Assembly (NCBI GenBank): GCA_028015205.1
Contig: CM051521.1
Location: forward strand, 92,542,513 to 92,606,512
Direction of reading: 5' to 3'
Length of the DNA stretch: 64,000 nucleotides
DNA from: Mytilisepta virgata
Lineage: Eukaryota; Mollusca; Bivalvia; Mytilida; Mytilidae
Shown: in pieces, positions 58,645 to 64,000 of the stretch
How the letters are laid out: every line of letters starts with the position of its first letter
How positions within the stretch are numbered: position 1 is the stretch's first letter
Notes under the pieces: model-generated
Databases searched by the model: none
What the model was told of the DNA's origin: nothing
What the model saw: only the letters and a program-made list of their open reading frames with translations
Made by a program: the position numbers and the translations under genes

Positions 58645-60613
58645 ACAAAGTATGAGCATTTCCTGCTCCGTATATGGCACCCGTCGTGAAGTTCAACAGA
58701 GTCAGTCCGGTGGTAGTCACAAATCCGTGGAGGTACATGAAATGTTACGACAGTGGGAACAGGTCTAACATCATCTTAGATATTGGAACACTGTAACGGT
58801 CAGTCAATTCGTGATGACGACAGTAAAATTTCTTAAGTGATGACATCAAATTATCCCTGATAAAACCCTGATTAAGAAGCTTTTGTGACAGCAGTAATCC
58901 TCTTTGTCGAAAGCCATGGTAATTCACGTATGCCCTTGAATATGGGATAAGCTGAGAAACGTAGACGCCTGCGATGCTGGTATATTGCTACTGAAGAAGG
59001 GAAATTTAACAATAGGAAAGTCGAAGTCATCACGTTTGTCATAAAGTTTTGTCTTCAGATGTCCCTCATTGTCTATTTTGAGAAACAAATCCAAATATGA
59101 AGCGGACTTTGATGTATCGGTAGTATCTTTAATTTCAAGTTCATTGGGGTAGATGAGACGTAGAAAGTCTTGGAATTTACCGTTATTTAACGACAACACG
59201 TCATCTATATAACGAAAAGTGAAATTAAAGGATCGGGCTAGTTTCTTTTTGTTTTCACGTAGAAGCCATTGAATGAAGTCCTCTTCATATGAGTACAGAA
59301 AAAGATCGGCGAGGAGAGGGGCAAAGTTGGTTCCCATTGGATTGCCGATTGTTTGTTGAAAAATTCGACCGCCAAATTCAACAAATATGTTGTCTATGAG
59401 AAAATCTAACATGTTTGTAATTCATCTTCAGAATACTTTTTGTCAGAATCAGAGTGGTTCTTAACGAAATAAGCCTTTTCTCTACATAAAACTAGAAATT
59501 TATACCTGCGAGTGCCATTTTTCTTGAAAAAACATTGATGAACTAGTTGTTTCAATCGATATTTTAATTGAGAATGTGGTATGGTTGTATAGAGTGTAGA
59601 GAAGTCGAATGTTTTTATACTCTTGCATGTAGCCAAATATATATTTTTTAATATTGTAGTTAATTTTTTGAGTTTTTAGGAATACACATCTGATTAACGC
59701 CACTGGTGGAATATGATGTTTCACAGTAATTCTGAAGTCCCTCTTTAATACATGTCAATATGAGTGTTAAAATCTTTGAAAGAGGTTTCGTAGAGCAATT
59801 AGCTGACCCAGAAATGTACCTTTGTTTAAACTGATTCTTATGTAGTTTCGGAATCCAATAAAGAGCAGGAAGGTCCATTTCGTCACCCTTTGCAGAAATG
59901 CCAAAGGAATGAAGAACAGTCTGGTGGTTATCAAGGACTTCCTTAGTGAGTGTGGTCGGTGTATAAATTGTGTTACCTGCAGTGTTATCTATTCCCAACT
60001 CGTTTTTAAAACGCCCAAAATAATAGTTCTTGCAGACAAAAACGATGTTATTAGGGGTTTTGTCCGCGGGGGCAATTATATATTTGTCATGGAGGCGAGT
60101 TAATGTTTCAATAACCTTAGGGTCTCTTAAGATGTAGCTTTAGTGCTCACAGACCCTTAGAGGTTTTTAATTCGGACCTGTATCTTTGACGTAATAGCCT
60201 TCAACCACTCTGAAAGTGTGTCAGCAGGCTCCTGTTCCTTTGAAGTCCATTTTCGGGCATAATCCTCAACAGAATCCATCAGCAATTTGAAATTATATTA
60301 AATATTAACTGGCTGAGGTTCTCGGTATTTGGGACTTTTGGTTAGCATATTTTTAAGCTTTTGATTATCAACTAGATTTAGATGTCCAGTGATAACATGA
60401 CCCACAAGACTATAACTGAATGGAGATATAGAACAGGAGCAGTTTCATGTCATCGGAATTGAGCAATGCCCGTTTGTAATTGAAAATATTGGTTGCAATA
60501 GGTTTTGAATAGGAATAAGAAATAAGTGGAACAGTTTGGTCTTTGAAATATGGAGGTACTTTAGATTTTACTGTTTTGTGGTGAAGGATATTGCTGAGAT
60601 GTATGGCATCCAC
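58645..60613 (-). pseudogene. Decayed Penelope-like retroelement copy (reverse transcriptase)
   Basis: Minus-strand frames in order: 60613-60410 (SNILHHKTVKSKVPPYF); 59998-59660 (DLPALYWIPKLHKNQFKQRY, KPLSKILT); 59636-59406 (FDFSTLYTTIPHSQLKYRL); 59412-58924 (GNPMGTNFAPLLADLFLYSY, FRYIDDVLSLNN, SASYLDLFLKID); and 58927-58745 (LLLSQKLLNQGF...LKKFY). The palm motif YIDD is present. The breaks between frames are frameshifts, one within the NIPAS...VSQL block, plus stops, so the copy is dead. It ends near 58645, lacking the 3' tail present at 12330-12497. It shares the nested copy's RT family but the two differ at many positions. Confidence 0.75.
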
Positions 60614-60950
60614 GCCTTATTAACAAAGTTAACCAACAGGAACGATCTTTGCTGAGATTCTTCGTTATGGATGCGAACTGGTTTGAATAATCTATGAGAA
60701 GCAATATCCGATACCACAGCAGCGAGTTTGTATTCAGCTGAATTGAAATGATTCGCTGCTCCGTTGCTTTTTATAAATCATCTTTTATAGTAATATTCTA
60801 TACAAAGCACAAAAATGTCGTCATTCACCTGAAAAGCTAACCAAACCTTTAAACAGATTTATCCACGATGGACATAGTTACGATAGTGTTGTCAAGTCAT
60901 TAAATATGGCATGTTTTTTAATTAATATTGATTATTCACTCATAGGGTCT

Positions 60951-61200
60951 TTGCATTGGTGGCCGAGTGATTTAGGTAGTTCGTCATGCCTACCAATGAT
61001 CACTAGCCTGTCAACACTGAGGTTGTGAGTTCGAATCCCACCTGTGGTGGGATGTGTTCGACTCCGATCTTTATTGACCAGGATTGCCAATTTTCCTACC
61101 AAAGGTCGGTGATTCTCTCCGGGTACTCCGGCTTCCTCCACCAATACAAACTGGCCGCCGCAAAAACGGCGTAAAACCACAACTAAACAAACAAACAAAC
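60951..61200 (+). repeat. tRNA-derived SINE with conserved mollusc-type tail domain
   Basis: A box TGGCCGAGTGA and B box AGTTCGAATCC mark a Leu/Ser-type tRNA head. The body contains ATTCTCTCCGGGTACTCCGG and CTTCCTCCACCAATA, a conserved core seen in several animal SINEs, and a tail of AAAC repeats. The long frame on the opposite strand is an artefact of the element. Confidence 0.8.
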
Positions 61201-61539
61201 ATTTTGCTTAGTTTTTTTCTGTTACCTTTTCTAACATCGGACTCGGACATCTTTTGAACCGGGTTTTACTGTGTGTATCGCTGTGTGATTGTTTATTTCA
61301 CATTGGCTAGAGGTATAGAGGATGTTTGAGATTTTACAAAACATTTTTCTAAGTCGGGAACCTCTAGCCTTTTCAGTCTTGTGTTTTTTTTAAAAATTTT
61401 GGTTCATATGCCGTCCTTTTCGCTGAATTAGTATGCATTATTGTTTAGGGGCCAGCTGAAGCCCAATTCCGGGTGCGGGATTTTCTCGCTGTGTTGAAGA
61501 CCCATTGTTAGCCTCGAGCTGTTTTCTGCTATTTGGTCA

Positions 61540-61576
61540 GGTTGTTGTCTCTTTGACACATTCCCCGTTTCCATTC
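61540..61576 (+). repeat. 37-bp dispersed repeat end, copy 2
   Basis: Matches 26838-26875 without visible difference, same orientation. Here it follows a longer unit with GGGGCCAGCTGAAGCCC and GCCTCGAGCTGTTTTCTGCT. Confidence 0.5.
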
Positions 61577-61587
61577 TCTATTCTTTT

Positions 61588-62413
61588 ATTTCACCCAGAG
61601 GTTATGTGGGTTAACGCCCCTGAGGCCCACAATAGATTTTGAAAGTTGAGTTGGGGGGGGGGGGGGGGGAGGAGGGTCCGGACATTTAGTTTCAGAATGT
61701 TGTAAAAGTATGAAGTAGGGCAAAGTTTTTAACCGCTTGGTGTTTAAATTACAGATATAAACCATAGGTTTAATTTCACCACGGAGTTAGGTGGGTTATC
61801 GCCCTAAGGCCCACACTAGATTTCCAAAGTTGGGTGGGGGGAGGTCCGCACATATAATTTTATAATGTTTTAAAAGTATGAATCCGGCAAACCTTGTGTT
61901 TTAAATTAAAGATATACACCATAGCTTTTATTTCACCCAGGGGTTATGTGGGTTAACGCCCCTGAGGCTCACACTAGATTTTCAAAGTTGACTAGGGGAA
62001 GATCCGGACAAAAAGTTATGAAGTCCGGCAAAGTGTTTAACCGTTTGTGGTTTAAATTAAAGATATACATCATAGCTTTTATTTCACCCAGAGGTTATAT
62101 GGGTTAAGGCCCCCGAGGCCCACACTAGATTTTCAAAGTTGAGTGGGTGGAGGGTCCAGACATATAATTTCACAATGTTTTAAATGTATGAAGACGGGCA
62201 AAATTTTTAATCGCTTGTGGTTTATATTAAAGGTATATACCATGAATTTTATTTAACCCAGGGGTTAGGTGGGTTAACGCCCCTAAGGCCCACAGTAAAT
62301 TTTCAAAGTTGAGTGATGGGAGGGTCCGGACTTATAGTTTCACAGTGTTTAAAAAGTATGAAGTCCGGCAATTTTTTTCACTGCTATCGTTTAAATTAAA
62401 GATATACATCATT
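61588..62413. repeat. Five-copy minisatellite, ~165-bp unit
   Basis: Units start at about 61588, 61771, 61927, 62080 and 62248 with TTTATTTCACCCAGGGGTTATGTGGGTTAACGCCCCTGAGGCCCACA. Each also has TTTTCAAAGTTGAGTGGG, GGGTCCGGACAT and TATGAAGTCCGGCAAA. The first unit holds a long G run (about 61652-61668). Confidence 0.88.
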
Positions 62414-62739
62414 ATTTAACTGTGCTAATTTTATTTCCAGTGTGTATTTTAAAATTTAAAGTAATTTTTACATTTAGCTTTTTATTGCCAAATATGTCGG
62501 TAAATTATTTTCGGATGTTATTTTGACAAATATTCTAAATTCTGCTTTACTATTTTGGCGGATAATGGTGTCTGGTTGTCAGAAAAGAAAACACTTCTTT
62601 CTATTCTTAGTATACGTCTATTTCTTTATTGAAAACTTAGATGAATCTAATATACGATTAAGTGACTATGTGCAAAAAAGTAATGGAATCTGTTGATTAC
62701 ATAATGTTCTAATCAATACAAACGATAACAGGTTTTACT

Positions 62740-63180
62740 CTGCAGACAATTTACTGACTGAAGGGATATTGGAGAAAAAAATAGCGGAAAGGAAGGTAAC
62801 GCGATCGGAGAAAAATAACCAATCTAAAAGAAAGGTAACGCATTGAAAATGTTGGGCATTCCTATTGGGAGATACTATTCACGAGGTGAAAGATAACTGC
62901 GGGGATATAATCAAGCTGGGACTACTATAACACAGTAGTGTCAGAATCAAGGATGAGTTCAAGGATTACGTCCGGAGAAAATAAATTAGCCAATAACAGT
63001 TGGACATTCCTATTGCAGCGTGATAACAAAGTCAACTTGATACCGAGACTGATCTTTGTTTAGCCAATGGGAATCGGGAAATAAAATAATTTAGTCAATA
63101 ACAGTTGGGCATGCCTATTGCAGCATGATACGGAAATCAATGATACCGAGGCTGACCTTAATTCAGCCAATCACAATTGT
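62740..63180. repeat. Direct repeats with CAATAACAGTTGG.CAT.CCTATTGCAGC
   Basis: Two clear copies about 108 bp apart (62990-63050 and 63094-63160) share AGCCAATAACAGTTGGACATTCC, TGATA.CGGA and TGATACCGAG.CTGA. A related GGAAGGTAACGC...AATAACCAAT part lies upstream. The 72-codon frame over it is not recognised. Confidence 0.55.
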
Positions 63181-63344
63181 GAATTATATATAGGTGACCT
63201 AATTCAGCTTGTTTCACCAGTATTTTCATATTATAGGATATTATATATGAAACAAAATAATCTTGCTGTCCGTGTATCGAGACGAAGGTTTCATTATTTT
63301 AATGGTAACGAAGAAGAATTACGTTATTTTTTTTAATAGCGAAT

Positions 63345-63800
63345 ACTGTGCATTCATTACTAAAGTTTACATTTGAAATATCAGACCATGGTTTGGAATT
63401 CTTAGATGTAACTGTATTTAAATGATATAGGTTTCTAAATACACATACTTTATATTTAAAGTTATATAGAAAACCTACTGAAAACTCTCAGTACTTACCA
63501 AAATCATCAGCACACCAATCTTTCGTGTTTAAAGGATTTATATTTTATTACTAGATTTATTAGACTTACCGACAATAGGGAAGACCTCAAACCTCAACTT
63601 ATGATTCTAATCAAAAGGGGTTATAAACGATCCAAAATTAAAATTTCCAAAGAAAGAACAATTCACTATAATACGAAAAACAAATCCAAGATAAACATCC
63701 CACTTGTATTTACAACAAAATATAACCCGAATCTCCGGCAATTAGGAAAGGCTACTAAGAAACATTGGTATTATATCCAAAATGATGAGGAGAGCTAAAG
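63345..63800 (+). pseudogene. Penelope-type reverse-transcriptase C-terminal fragment
   Basis: In several frames the plus strand reads LKFTFEISDHGLEFLDVTVF, then LYRKPTENSQYLPKSSAHQS and FKGFI, and finally 63601-63798 (LIKRGYKRSKIKIS, LVFTTKYNPNLRQLGK). The FLDV and YRKPT blocks followed by a Lys-rich LVFTTKYNP tail are typical of a Penelope-like RT distinct from the KLYDKRDDF family elsewhere in the window. Stops and frameshifts make it dead. Confidence 0.65.
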
Positions 63801-64000
63801 AATCTTTAATAGACAGCCTATTATTGCATATAAAAGACATAACAATATACAAGTTTATCTCACATCAGCTACACTTAAATAATTAAAGTCAAGAAATATT
63901 ATAGGGATATTCGATGGAGGGGAAAGTCGAAAACAACTGAGAAACCCTGGAGAACAACGAAGACAAGACCAAAACAATACAAATACTACACTTAAAAAAA

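Noticed and set aside
60932..61198. 88-codon minus-strand ORF as a gene
   Set aside because: It lies wholly inside a tRNA-derived SINE and reads through its conserved non-coding core.

Overview
This is eukaryotic DNA, AT-rich and intron-rich, from an animal that is most likely a bivalve mollusc and probably a mussel. The evidence is the set of gene families (a GH18/CBM14 chitinase and WSC/C-type-lectin-like receptors), tRNA-derived SINEs, BEL/Pao and Penelope-like retroelements, and long degenerate minisatellites carrying AGCTCACC/GGTGAGC ends. The species is inferred, not shown.

Left part (+ strand). Positions 821-1232 are the last exon of a receptor whose other exons lie outside the window. 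Its upstream intron matches the intron before the last exon of a second, complete receptor at 14700-22394, so the two are tandem paralogues. By hand I joined ten exons of the complete copy (signal peptide, two C-type-lectin-like domains, one WSC domain, a transmembrane helix, a tyrosine-rich tail). All junction phases agree and the product is 416 aa. The WSC domain sits inside the first lectin-like domain.

Between the paralogues, 5893-12497 is a 5'-truncated Penelope-like retroelement copy. A full-length BEL/Pao LTR retrotransposon (5966-11841) is inserted in it, with seemingly identical 199-bp LTRs, one open 1771-codon ORF and an ACTAC target duplication. Decayed LINE and Penelope-like fragments follow.

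Middle and right (- strand). From 56739 down to 27012, thirty coding exons join in phase (5100 nt) into one predicted secreted 1699-aa protein: signal peptide, four GH18 chitinase domains of seven exons each, a Ser/Thr-rich linker and one chitin-binding CBM14 domain. Domains 1 and 2 have intact catalytic motifs. Domain 3 keeps DxDxE but has changes elsewhere in the active site. Domain 4 has lost most active-site motifs and looks like a pseudo-enzyme. The introns hold SINEs, LINE and DNA-transposon remnants, palindromes and a self-complementary satellite.

The right end (57-64 kb) holds a TIR element, a decayed Penelope-like copy, a tRNA-derived SINE, a five-copy minisatellite and another reverse-transcriptase fragment. 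I recognise no host gene there.
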